Source: Steinernema hermaphroditum
Lineage: Eukaryota; Nematoda; Chromadorea; Rhabditida; Steinernematidae
Assembly: GCA_030435675.1 (NCBI GenBank)
Contig: CM059622.1
Coordinates: 372,001 to 436,000 of the forward strand
DNA: 64,000 bases
Reading direction: 5' to 3'
Made by a program: the position numbers and the translations under genes. Below are positions 10,899-21,869 of this stretch, in pieces. The notes beneath the pieces were generated by a model that had not been told where the DNA came from, did not search any database, and saw nothing but the letters and a program-made list of their open reading frames with translations. Each line of letters begins with the position of its first letter. Position 1 is the first letter of the stretch.

Positions 10899-12498
10899 TC
10901 GCCTTGTTGACAGTCGCGCGGCGCTGCGTCGCCCGCTCCGCGGCCGGCGATCGATGCCTAATGGAGCGTGCACGATACGGTAGCGGCGGCGGCGGTGTGG
11001 CGAAGCGACGACCGGCGACAATCTGTTTGAAACTAATGTGATTAGCGCGCGGAAAGAGGCGAAGAAAACGATAAATAATTTGCCATTCCTGTTTTCCGCC
11101 CGTCTTATGGGCGCGCTCGCCGTAAGTTGGCTTGTGTGGTTGAAGTTAAGTGCACTCTTATGTAGTGAGCGAAAACAAGTGAAGGCGATTGCGTAATACT
11201 GAAGTTACGGTATCTTTTGTTAGACGGGGGTTGATTGTAACAATGAAGAAGTTATATCGAATTGGTGTTTGACGCAATGAAGGACTAGTGGAACCTACTT
11301 GAGGGGACCTCTTTGTCCGAAGCTGCTATATGGGACGTCTACATGTCTACAGGGATAAGCGTCGTAATTTAAGCAAAATTACAATGTTGAAGTGGAAATC
11401 GTTCCTGAAGAATCAAACCCGAAAGTTAGGCACAGTAACCAGGACTTTTTGTGTTATATTAAATGGAGATTCTTACAAAATAAACTCCCTATCTGAAACT
11501 TCAACTCAACAGACGACCTTGGAGCTTAAGTGATAGACAGCTTCGCGTCCTAAGATAACCCAAGTGACAGAGAGCACCTGCACAGATGCTTATCAGAGTT
11601 ATAATTAGTAGAAATAGAAAAAAGCATACTTTTAGAGGTTCATTTCATAAAAGATATAAGCCAGCCTAACGTGAAACCATTCCTCTCTACAAGATGTAGC
11701 ATATTACAAAAAGATAACTTAAGAAGTTCATCGTTGTATGATTGTGAACGCACTTCGTTTATATTCGATCGGGGTCGATTCAACGTCGGTCCGGGTCCTC
11801 ATCTCATAAACAAAAGAAAAATCTACAGTAATCGCTGCAGCGTTGTTTATGCCCATAACAGATGACGGCGATGATATCGTCTTCTTGATTTCTTCCGCTC
11901 TCAAAACTTGCGCGCCCTTGACTTCCGTGAAATCTCGAAAATATGTTTATCCGATGAGAGCACAGATCGGAGCTCGATGGAAATCGATTTTCACAGAATA
12001 AAGAAGATAAGGCCTCTGAGTGGCAGGTGTTACAGTATATGCAAGTGTCTGGAAGATGGTGTACTTAGAGCGTTGGCGATTGGCGATACTTAGAGCGTTT
12101 GTGACTTCTCACGCAGCCAGATTCTTGACGTCGTACACATCGTTTGTCAGCGGGTGCCCCAATGGAAGCAGGAACAATCATAACTGCCATGTGACGACAA
12201 GTGATCGAACTGATTATGATTCCACGGCGACATATAATGTCTAATTTACCATATCACAAATGTTCAGGGTCAGAATTTTGTTCTAAACAATATCCGAGTG
12301 ATTGTGTTCAACTGGGACTCCTCTAGGCTCCATAGACTGTTCACTATTTTAGCGCCTAGGTCTATAAGCTAAACATCTCATGATTCTAGTCTCCAACTTC
12401 TACCTCTCGGTCGGACCACGAAGCCAAGCCAAAGGAATCTAATTTTCAGAGTCATACTTGACTTCGAGGCCTTTGGCCGGTGACTAGCACCTCGGGTG

Positions 12499-12521
12499 GG
12501 ATTAGCCCCCTTGATTAATCC
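12499..12521. promoter_or_regulatory. Convergent pair of K50 homeodomain sites
   Basis: GGATTA at 12499 and TAATCC at 12516 form an inverted pair 11 bp apart in a GC-rich island. Further TAAT cores follow within 40 bp. K50 homeodomains can bind paired sites. Function here is inferred. Confidence 0.3.
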
Positions 12522-14430
12522 ACAAATTAGCATTAGTATGTTAATTCCCCATCCGGCCACCTTTGACTTCGCCAAAACGCTTTTGCGTCACTTAACGCGT
12601 CGAATTAAGAGAACGCACGACGGCTGCCGACGCAAATCCGTCGAAATCAGCGAAATCTTCGCCAATCCAGCTTCGGCCATCTTTCCATGCAAATCCAGTG
12701 CCGCGCGGAAGTGGCCCGTCGGAGGGTGCGGCGGCGGCGGCGCCTTTCACTCCATCATGTCACTGTCACCGTCGAGAGGCCAAAGCAAACAGGGCCATGG
12801 GAGTCATGCGTGGACGATCGGCTCGAGTGGAATGCCCGCGGGCAACGGCCGTTGATGGGATCAGAGGGGATTTGCGTCCGGAATCGACGGTATTACTGCG
12901 TCGCGCACCGAGAGCACCGTCGCCATCGGGCGCTGATTCGATCGCGCGTCGATAAAACTAATTCGTGAGTGTGAATTCACGCGTGAAAAGGACGACCGAA
13001 ACAACTTTTTATCGGCGCCACTGCGGTTGGCTGCCCGCCGGAGTAGGGACAGATGGAAGGGTAATTAGAGGCTCTAAGAAGTTCATTTGTGGGCTCGGAG
13101 GAGCTGTCAGGTAGCAGCTCCTTTTGGAGCTTCCAGAAGGCACACTGAGAACTACCTACAATGAATGGGACTTCTCAACTCTGTGTGCTTCCGACTTTAT
13201 GAGTTCCCACAAGAACCTAACATACTGTCTGTTCGATCTCCGGCTTACGGTGCTAGCGAGCCAAGATGAGCAATTGTGTAAACACGTCTTAGGACAAGTT
13301 TTGGGGTGGCTGACAATGGCAATCCTTTCAGCAACCACGCTTGATCCTGTTTATGAAACTTCTCGATCGATCGTAGGCTTCTCCGTCTACAGAAATGTTA
13401 CGTCTCCATTATTTCGAGATGGGAAGATGATGATCTTCTGATGGTAAATGAACCAAAAAAGTGTTATGTGATGTATGACAAAGGTGAATATTTCGAGGAA
13501 GCTGGAAATTGTATGAATGTCTGTGCCAGAATAGATCTCTTTCGGTACAAACTAAACAAAGAAGCTTTCCAATTTACCTCATCGATCTACCTACATCTGC
13601 TGCTGCCATATGTGACTGTCCATCCTTCCGAACCTGCCCCCGACAAACTTCATTTTAAGGAAAGCATTAATACTGAATAAAATAGGTTTCAGTTCCACTC
13701 TTCATGGCCAACTGCATAGCTGACCCCAGATTCTGTTATACTTCGATCAAATTCAAATCTTAGACATGAGCGTAGGAACATATGTTCCTTGTTCGGTGCT
13801 GTCATTCTTGTGTGTCAAGTGGCCATGGCGAGCGAGAGTCAGTTGGGAAGTTGCGCTAATGCACTAAAACAATAGATTAGTACATTAAGCAAGGGAGCAT
13901 CCTCAATGGGAGTTGTTTGTCCAACTGACGCGGCGATGGCCGCGCCGACGACAATACGCCCAAAGAGGCGAGGGCCATTAGGTGAGCACTCGAGATGAGG
14001 GTCTCTTCGCACGAGTAAAACACAACTTTCGCGCTTCCGATCGGATTTGGACAGGTCGCGCGTCGGACAATGGAGGCCGTGTAGGAAACTGGGATGTACA
14101 CAAGATGGTGGTATTGTTCGAGATGTTAGGGGGTGAATAGAACATTTGTGAAAAACGGTGGACAGGATCTTTTTGTACAGATATGGGCCCCTCTGGAATA
14201 CGGTGACGAAGGGACAAGGGGACAAGAGCACATCAATTTTGGAGACGCTTACGTTTCATAAAAAGAAGATAGCATGTATTCCAAAGCAGACTTTACAGTG
14301 CATTCAAGAGATTACAGTGCATTCAAGCTGTTTATGTGAAACGTTTCAACGAACTAGGAACTTAACGACTCTAAACTAAGCTCTTACTTCCTAGGTCACC
14401 AACATGATAAGCCTCTCTGTCATATTCCCA

Positions 14431-15450
14431 ATATCTACAACTCACATCTCATAATCAAAATCGTCAAATGTCACTATCAACCCGGAACCATGTAGATCCT
14501 ATCTGTCCCCACACGTTCCCATCCTTATCCAATTAGTCCAAGTAGCTTATGATGGCGCTTATCCTCCAAATATTTGGCCTCTCCACTCGGCTACTGTGTC
14601 ACCACTTCCTTTCGGTTTACACCCGACGCAACGCGCGTCTCCCAGCATGGCGCCCAACAAACAGAAGTCTCCGTTGCGCAACTACCGTACCCCTCCAATG
14701 CACTCTTCTGCCGCCGTCTAGTGCTGTGTCACTTGAGTAGTTCTTCCGTCGAGGGTTTTGTCGCGGCTAATAGCTAAACGTGTTGGCTTCTCGGGTTTCC
14801 GACTGAAAGCCGATCGCCTCATTATGAATGTGCGATATCCATCTGTCAACAGGCAGCGTTCGCACGCGAATCGTTCGCTTCCGCTTTCTGTTTACGGTAG
14901 CGCAAGGTGTGAAAGGAGAGACGGGAATAACAAATGGACGACGGTGGGACAAGATGGAGATCAAAACGGTGGAAAGAAGGGAACAGACCATCCGGAAAGC
15001 AGGTTTGTAGAAGATGTAATGAAGACGAAGATCCTTCAATCCAAATAAAGTAGAGAACCATTTTTGTTGTTAGACGTCAATTAGGCTATGTGCTTTACAG
15101 GCGATCTTTACAGGGACCTTTACAGGCCGAAGATGAACTCATCAACTATGGAGCAATGCTCTAGGTGTTATCGTTGTGTAATGTTTACCCCCTTCGAAAC
15201 GAAGAAGCTTGTGTTTGGCTAAAACGGCACCATGCTGGGAGACGCGCGTTGCGTCGGCCGTAGACCGAAAGGAAGTGGTTACACAGTAGCCGAGTGGAGA
15301 GGACAAATATTTAGAGGATAAGCGCCATCATAAGCTTCTTGGACTAATTGGATAAGGATGGGAACGTGTGGGGACAGATACGATCTACATGCTTCCGGAT
15401 TGATAGTGACATTTGACGGTTTTGATTATGAGATGTGAGTTGTAGATTTT
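14431..15450. mobile_element. Large inverted-repeat element, arms about 223 bp
   Basis: The arms 14431-14653 and 15227-15450 are inverted copies that match over almost their full length with scattered substitutions. They flank a 570-bp unrelated centre. No transposase-like frame is seen inside. A weaker copy of the right arm appears at about 16880-17045 (and again at 22540-22705 through the tandem duplication), so it belongs to a dispersed family. The best reading is a non-autonomous fold-back or TIR element of unknown class. Precise ends and target duplication are not clear. Confidence 0.65.
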
Positions 15451-15605
15451 GGGGAGTTTAAACATTCCCAGAATTCATTACACTGTCGACGATTTCGAAC
15501 TCTCTTGGAAAAGAGGCTTCCTGGGCTAAGAAGCGGCTTCTCCAATCGAAAAGAATCTGTCCCACCTAATCTCCAAACCCAACAATTGTCGCGTTTATCC
15601 ATCTA

Positions 15606-16520
15606 TTGGGTTGATGCATAATAAATGAGCCTTTTTGAAAGTAGATATTTATTACCAAAAAGGCACACAATCTAATCAAGGTATTTGCCGCTAGCATCAG
15701 CAACTTCAGCCCACTTTATGGCCCGCATTCGGATTCCTCGTTCGTAGAGTACCCGAGGTTTAAAATCGAAAAATGGTTTTGGTCAAATTTTCGACCTCTT
15801 CACCTTATTCTCAGTGGCTTTCTCTGATATCTTCATTTACGGACGCGTACAGATGACAGTAAGATAGAGCTAACAGAGCTCTATACGAACAACGAACATG
15901 AGTCTCACAGCTCAAAGTGGAGAGCCTTTGTGGGGGTCAACTTGAAAATACACGGCCTCGGAGAGTCGTATTTTTTAGGAATACAAGGGCCATTTTTTCT
16001 ACATTTGGCCTCTTTTTCCTTAAAGTAGAAATGAGCTCGTGAAGTCACTATGTGGGCATGATAGCTGTGAGCGATGGCTATCTGCTGCATGTCCCCGTTC
16101 CCTGTTATAGTACTTAACCATTTGGAAACATTGGAGTTGATGGAACATGGTGATCCGAAACGGCCATCTTTTTGAGTTAGCCCATGCTGTGATATACGAC
16201 GACCGCAGCGGTAGGTGCATTCAATAGGCAAGAACCAAGGATGTACGTGGTAGAAGGCAGTCACCGTCCATCACACAAATGCTACCATAGGAAGTCCATA
16301 CATCACTTCGTATTTCGCCATCTCGAGGTGCCAAAAAATGATCATAAAAACAAAATAGACCCCCAACATCAAGAGGAATGTAACGGACAAGCCGCCAATG
16401 ATGATGTAGAGTGAGAGCTAAATGTACTCAACAACGCACCAATCAATTATACCCCAGGAGTAAATATTGTAAAAATAAAGGATGTTTACCAAGGGGCTCA
16501 TTTTCAATGCATCAACCCAA
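15606..16520 (-). mobile_element. Deleted mariner-family transposon relic
   Basis: The ends TTGGGTTGATGCAT at 15606 and its inverse at 16520 are near-perfect terminal inverted repeats of about 28 bp (TTGGGTTG is a mariner-type end). Each is flanked by TA, the target site of the Tc1/mariner superfamily. On the minus strand near the left end, the C-terminus of a mariner transposase is readable: FFDFKP..LYERGIR, then KWAEVADASGKYLD and a stop at about 15675. At about 0.9 kb it is shorter than a typical 1.3-kb mariner, and the catalytic D,D,D region is not recognisable. It is a dead, internally deleted copy. Confidence 0.78.
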
Positions 16521-17855
16521 TAATTAGACCCATACGTCACCGGGGCCGATGCAGGTGAGATTAGCGCCGGGCGCTAATTAGGGCCGATCAGTTGCAGCGA
16601 GGCTTCTTTCGCCTTCTGCGGAGATCTGAGGCGCGCGACCCCGGCGCGCACGCTCGACTGCGCTCGTTGGGACAAATTGCCCGACGGCACGGTGAGAAGA
16701 GAGATGCGATTGCGATAATCCCATTACGACGGACGGGACGGCGGAGAAGTGGTTAATCGCCGTTCGCCGGACTATTAATTGGTGGCGACTTTTGGGTAAC
16801 GGGGGTTGGGTGGGGAAAGGAGGTTTTTTGAGGAAGCGGCTGCAAATCAGGTGATCAGCCTAAACGAAAAGGGTTCTGAAACGCCAGTATGAGGCGATCG
16901 GCGACCGAAGGGAAGTGACAATAGCCGAGTTGAGAGGTCAAACGTTTGGAGGATAAACTTCAAAGATTTCAACGATAAACGAGGATTTCATAGAATAATT
17001 GGATACATGTGGATAGGATATGCATGGTTCCGGTAAGAGATGACTGCAGAAGCCGTCGCTCCAACGTCGTTGTCGATGTAGTTGAGTTTCGAGAATTCTC
17101 GTTCATCTTCGCTCTGAAGCAACTCTTCGCGTTTTCGCTCGATTCCACGCTCAGAACTGCACACAACCGGTAACTCACTCCTAGCGGGGTTTGCCTGGGA
17201 AGGGGTAATTCTCCTCGCGCGCTCATCTCGCGCGCGCCAACTGGCGCCTCACGGCTCTCTTTAGCCTTCTTCCGTGTTTCGTCTTTTTCCTTTGACCATG
17301 CCGTTCGCAAATATTTAAATGACCAATTTTGACATTATCTGTTTTTGGCACTGCTTCTGTTATCACCCATTTCGACATGATAACGTTTAATTACAGCGTT
17401 TCCACTACGTAAAAAAAGGCCAATCACTGCAGCTAATACTTCAATTTGATCGCCTGATGATTTGCGCAAAGGGAGTTTCTCATTTCGCTTATTTTTGCAC
17501 CGTTTGATACTTCAGCTAACTGAGCAACTTACTGACACCTAAAGTGATACGGTTTGCAGACAGTCTGCAAACGTCTAGACGTCCACGAGTGTCTGACTTG
17601 CCGCATTTTTCCTTGTGAGACTGTCTGCAAATGATCAGACTGTTTGCAATGATCAGACTGTCTGCGAAACACAGTATTTCGTCTCGTGCATCATCTGGGA
17701 CGTTTCCTGCAAAAGAAGCTCGTCAAACTGCTGTCGTTGCTTTCTTAAGATTGCGACAGTTCGCTCTTGCATTAATCGAACATTTCTCGCGCCTTGTTTA
17801 CATTGCATTTATATCACGACTCTAGGCTCTATCATACTTTCAGTCGTGTTCAACG
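16521..17855. promoter_or_regulatory. Upstream region of SPSB copy A
   Basis: No gene is seen. 16521-16712 is unique flank and the rest is the start of the tandem unit, so it recurs 5,660 bp downstream. It contains a decayed copy of the nearby inverted-repeat arm (about 16880-17045) and a dense CAGAC/GTCTG cluster listed separately. CTATCATACTTTCAG ends about 14 bp before the SPSB start and could be a trans-splice or 5' UTR acceptor. Confidence 0.45.
17552..17670. promoter_or_regulatory. SMAD-type CAGAC/GTCTG cluster upstream of SPSB copy A
   Basis: Within 119 bp there is a 21-bp palindrome GTTTGCAGACAGTCTGCAAA(C) at 17552-17572, a perfect GTCTAGAC at 17573-17580, and repeated AGACTGTCTGC units to 17670. 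GTCTAGAC and CAGAC are the established SMAD-binding element and half-site. The cluster lies about 190-300 bp before the SPSB ATG. The same cluster recurs at 23212-23330. The role is inferred from the motifs alone. Confidence 0.4.
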
Positions 17856-18976
17856 ATGGGGCACCGACTATCGTCCCCTGCGTCGTCAACCCCGGGGCCG
17901 TATGGAAGGTCGTCGGCAGTGATGATGCCCGTGGCTTCCAATTCTCATGGAGCCCACCCGTTGAATCAGACTCATACGCACTCTACGCGCACTCAACAAC
18001 ATCGATATATTAACTCTAAGCTTATTGCTAGTACAACAAGCCTGTCAGCTGCACATCCACAGGTAAGTTGTTCTTCGCGCTATTTTTATTGACGTGACAT
18101 TTATTCCAGAATCAGTGTTATTTTGGCCTAGACGATTATAATCGCCCACCACGATTTGACGTTGTGTTAGAGTCTCCAGAACCGGACCGAGAGACAATGG
18201 AAAGACACTCATGGAATCCGGACGATCGATCGCTGAACATATTTGTTAAAGACGACGATCGGCTCACCTTACATAGGCACCCCGTCGCTCAAAGCACCGA
18301 TTGTATACGTGGAAGAGTATGAGTACATTTCTACTGACTATGTATGCTACTATGTACATTTTAGGTCGGGTACACCAGAGGATTCCATGTATGGCAGATT
18401 ATTTGGCCGGTTCGTCAAAGGGGGACGCATGCTGTTGTTGGCATCGCGTCGAAGGCGGCGAGCTTACATGCAATAGGCTACACCTCCCTGATCGGATCGA
18501 ACACGGAGAGTTACGGCTGGGATTTAAGTGAGTTGCGTTGATTGCCGACCGAATGATAATGTTCTCTTGATTTAGTCCGAAACAAGTGCTACCACGATTC
18601 AAAGAATACGAGTGGTTGGTCGTACCCATCAAATGGGAGTGGAACACTCAGAGCAGAAGACAGCTTCATGGTACCGGACAAGTTTTACTGTATCTTAGAC
18701 ATGGACGAAGGCTACATGGCGTTCGCAACAGATTCAGAATATCTCGGAGTGGCTTTCCGCGGACTGAAGGGCAAACAGTTGTACCCCATAGTCAGTGCAG
18801 TGTGGGGCCACTGCGAGATCACCATGCGGTACCTCGGTGGTTTGGATCCTGAACCACAGGCTCTGAAGGATTTGTGCCGCAGAGCAATTCGCAGGGAGCT
18901 AGGACGAGAAGGTTTGCAGAACGTGACCGCTCTGGATCTACCGCCAAAACTCTGCCGGTATCTATTATATCAGTGA
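17856..18976 (+). CDS. spsb: SPRY domain/SOCS box protein (SPSB/gustavus), copy A
   Basis: Exons 17856-18062, 18110-18316, 18365-18527 and 18576-18976 give 325 residues. A low-complexity N-terminus of about 70 residues is rich in Ser, His and Thr. The SPRY domain then carries signature strings [61 protein letters not shown] and [15 protein letters not shown]. The C-terminal SOCS box reads [18 protein letters not shown] and ends YLLYQ. Family members are substrate receptors of Cullin-5/Elongin BC ubiquitin ligases and recognise short Asn-containing peptides. All introns are 46-48 nt. The copy 5,660 bp downstream appears equally intact. The one coding change noted (18006, T/A) falls in the N-terminal tail (Tyr to Asn). 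Confidence 0.96.
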
Positions 18977-19308
18977 TATACTTTTATGCATTCTCTATTG
19001 TTGTCGTCTATCTTCACACGGGGTTCAATAATGCCCATGGTCTTCATGATGCATCTCTGTCGAACTGTCTGTGATCTCGTTAACATTCATTAACGTTCTA
19101 ATCTTGTAAATTTATATCACAGTTATTCGAGGGAGTGCTATTAAATGTATTTATCTTGTTGGAATTTGCCGTCGGGGGGTTGGCTACCTCCTACAGTCTT
19201 TTACTTGGTCATAGGCTTTAGCTGTCGGGTGAGGCTTTTCTTGAAACCATGTTTGTAGGTTTCAGTTCTGACTTCATCCACCCTTTTCAATCACTCCTGT
19301 CAGGCTGT
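18977..19308. other. Spacer between SPSB and the inverted unknown gene (also 24637-24968)
   Basis: About 330 bp in each unit that separates two convergent stop codons. No canonical AATAAA was noticed for the minus-strand gene. Nothing else is recognised. Confidence 0.5.
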
Positions 19309-19865
19309 TCATAATGTCCTCCGCCGATTCGATTTCGTTGTGGTTTTTCGGGTCTCCTCGCGTTTCGTGATTCTGAGCGTCAACCGCGAGATCATGCTCT
19401 GGATTGCCTTGAGAGGCGACCGAGTGTGTTTATCTGCAAGAAGCAGCATATTTACTTCATTCAGTAGGTCTCTCCAAGCTCGTCGTCTTCGCTCCACTCA
19501 CCTGCCTTCTTTGTCTTCCCAGGGCTGCTCATCTCGGCCCTCCTCTTCTCAGCGTCCACCTTCAATATCCTTCTCGAAATCGTCTCCCTTAGGATTTCTT
19601 CCTCCTCTTCCGAGATCTCTCCCTTCCGGGGCACCTTCAACTTCAGTGGGAACTCGTAGGCTGGGTCAGGGTTCTCCAGGAGATGTTTGAGGTAGTTGTT
19701 GATGAGCATCTTCCTGACGAGGGGACTGTGCTTGCCGCAGATGTCGTACCTCTTGTCCGCTCGCGCTTTAGGAGGGTGGTTCAGCTTGTGGAGTTTTAGA
19801 AGACAGCTGTAGACGCGGATATCGCGAGTCTCTCGCAAGTAGATTGTTGGGTACTCGTCGGCCAT
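19309..19865 (-). CDS. Unknown-family two-exon gene, inverted copy A
   Basis: Exon 1 is 19865-19502 and exon 2 is 19433-19309. A 68-nt intron (GTGAGT..TTGCAG) separates them, giving 162 residues. It opens MADEYPTIYLRETRDIRVYS, followed by LLKLHKLNHP, GKHSPLVRKMLINNYLKHL and LENPDPAYEFPLKLKVPRKG. An acidic ISEEEEEIL helix and a Lys/Arg-rich tail (EETRKTTTKSNRRRTL) follow. There are no signal or membrane segments; a basic tail suggests a nuclear or nucleic-acid-associated role. Exon 1 stays open through most of the intron, so intron retention would give a different, acidic tail. The family is not recognised. Related members lie at 21870, 24969, 27530 and 31396. Confidence 0.75.
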
Positions 19866-20334
19866 TGTGCGGTAGTTCGCGTGAGGGGGTCAGTGGAAGG
19901 CTTATAGGAGTTCAGAAGCGATGCTTGGATTGCAGAGGGAAAGTTGTTTTGGACAATGAGTTGATATCAGCTCTCTTCATTTGCGAGTCTCAATGGAACC
20001 AGAATTCGTCAGAAGAACAACGAAACGAATGAAATACACGGACAAGTTGGTGTTCTGAATCAGCCTTCATCTGACGGCGAACGTGTTTACAAATGTTTAA
20101 GTTTTTGGGTCCCACGACGGTTTGCCTGGTGGGCATTTCATTTCCTTGCCTCTCAGCTTTTATATAGGGCTTGTCCTATATATTTTTCCTCTTTGTTTTG
20201 ATGAATGAATTGGCGATATGGATTGCCCATTCCAGTGGTCATATGTGGTCAATTTGTCCGCGTATCATTGCTTCTTGTCCGTGCTACTGTTTGGCTACGA
20301 GTGCGCTCACCATTCAATCGTTTCTTCAGGTACA
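19866..20334. promoter_or_regulatory. Bidirectional promoter region, unknown gene / TOM40 (also 25526-25994)
   Basis: A 469-bp divergent spacer. It contains an 8-bp inverted repeat TATATAGG-N6-CCTATATA at 20161-20182 (25821-25842 in unit 2), TATA-rich and about 155 bp upstream of the TOM40 start. A splice acceptor TTTCTTCAG ends five bases before the TOM40 ATG and could serve trans-splicing or a 5' UTR intron. In unit 2 it reads TTTTTTCAG. Confidence 0.5.
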
Positions 20335-21423
20335 ATGAATCCTTCTGCGGATGCCACTGCCGGCTCTATAGCGCCCGTCGATTCGGAATCGTTTCTAACG
20401 GGTTCGAACTCGATGAATCCCGGTGCATATGACGAGATGCACAGGAAGTGCAAGGACGTTTTTCCGATGTGCTTTGACGGCGCCAAAGTTATGGTGCAAA
20501 AAGGATTGAGTTCTCACTTTCAGGTGAAATTGTAATTTTATGGCATAAAATCGTGAGACTTTGGTACTGCAGGTGTCGCACACTGTGCAGATCAGTCCCC
20601 AGAATACCGGATATCGCTTTGGAGCTACGTATGTCGGCAACAAGCAGACTGGACCTGGCGAAGCGTTTCCCGTCCTGCTTGGCGACACTGATGCGCAAGG
20701 AAACACGAACGCCACTCTTCTGCATCAGTTCGGCGGCAACTGGAGGGTGAAGCTTCAGAGTCAGGTGCAGGTACTGTTGCGATTCCCAGAGACGTGTGAA
20801 CAGTATTGATCATTTTCTAGCAAGGCAAGCTAGCAGCAGCTCAAGGATCCTTGGACTACAGGGGCCGCATGTCCACTCTTGGCCTCACTGTAGCCAACCT
20901 CGACGTCGTGAACGAATCAGGCATCGTAGTAGGAACGTTCCTCCGAAAGGTTACGCAAAAACTCGACTTGGGAGCTGAACTCGTCTACCAGTACGGCAAA
21001 AATATTCCCGGTTGGAATTTATGTTCGACCATTCATCCATAACGTTGACATTTTTCAGGACAACAGATTAGTGTACTGTCTTACGGTGGCCGATGGACTG
21101 CCAAGGATTGGATTCTGTCCGGATCGCTGGGCGTATCCGGCTTGCACGCGTGTTATTTCCACAAGCAGACTGAGAACATCGCTTTCGGAGTAGAATTTGA
21201 GTCAAACTTCCGTCTCCAAGAGGCCGTTACCACCTTTGGCTACCAAGTGGAACTTCCGGAAGCCGGAGTTACGATGCGAGCGTCCTGTGACACCCAATGG
21301 ACTGTCGGAGGTGTATTCGAGAAGAGACTTTCAAGGGAGCTGCCGTTCACATTGGCTCTTAGCGGCCTGCTCAACCACACGAAGGCCCAGGGAAAGTTTG
21401 GCCTAGGTCTAATCTTCGGTTAA
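20335..21423 (+). CDS. tomm-40: TOM40, mitochondrial outer-membrane import channel, copy A
   Basis: Exons 20335-20523, 20573-20770, 20821-21010 and 21059-21423 give 313 residues, close to the usual nematode length. After a disordered Ser/Ala/Asn N-terminus comes the porin_3 beta-barrel: FDGAKVMVQKGLSSHFQVSH, YRFGATYVG, LDYRGRMSTLGLT, GTFLRKVTQKLDLGAELVYQ, LSYGGRW and a C-terminal strand ending GLGLIFG. TOM40 forms the translocase pore through which nuclear-encoded precursors enter mitochondria. No targeting presequence is present, as expected. The gene is flanked on both sides by inverted copies of the unknown-family gene. The duplicate at 25995 has the same protein by eye. Confidence 0.96.
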
Positions 21424-21869
21424 TTGTTTCTTACTTTGATTTGATACTTGTTGTTATGATATGTTGCAGATAAAGACGATGTTCAGTTTAGCGTGGTGCA
21501 AATGGTGACATTTCCTCTTCAACATTGTGTGTTGGACACCCAAGAACGTTTCAAAGTTCCTATGAATTTTCCGAAGTCGAGGTGACATAGGTCCTGAGGG
21601 GGTCGCCCAGGACTGTACAGACTCTGTGCTAAGATGTACTCGAATGTGAGAGACTTGGTAATGCTGTCGAGGAAGGTCACAAGATGTGTCTTCGGAACTG
21701 GGCCACGTTCAAGGCACCTATCACCTTTTGAAGGTCCATGTTATTATGAGTAACGTTGTTAGGGTCGACCTTATTGGAAATTCTCCGAAACTTGGAGTCC
21801 GAATCCATAAGCATCGCTTCTGAACTCGTATAAGCCTTCCACAGACGCCCTAACCCAAACCACCTCACA
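21424..21869. other. Spacer between TOM40 and the rightward unknown gene (also 27084-27529)
   Basis: 446 bp in each unit with no gene seen. It holds the TOM40 3' UTR and the promoter of the following gene. Confidence 0.5.

Larger units (their letters stand above)
9798..14430. other. Non-coding region downstream of goosecoid
   Basis: About 4.6 kb. No exon-like structure with family similarity is seen. Two open frames at 13.1-13.7 kb lack splice support and recognisable motifs. GC-rich islands lie at 10.8-11.1 kb and 12.5-13.0 kb, and both carry K50-type homeodomain sites (separate entries). The region may contain goosecoid enhancers. Confidence 0.45.

Noticed and set aside
13124..13680. Two successive plus-strand open frames
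   Set aside because: No shared frame, no plausible intron joining them and no domain signature.
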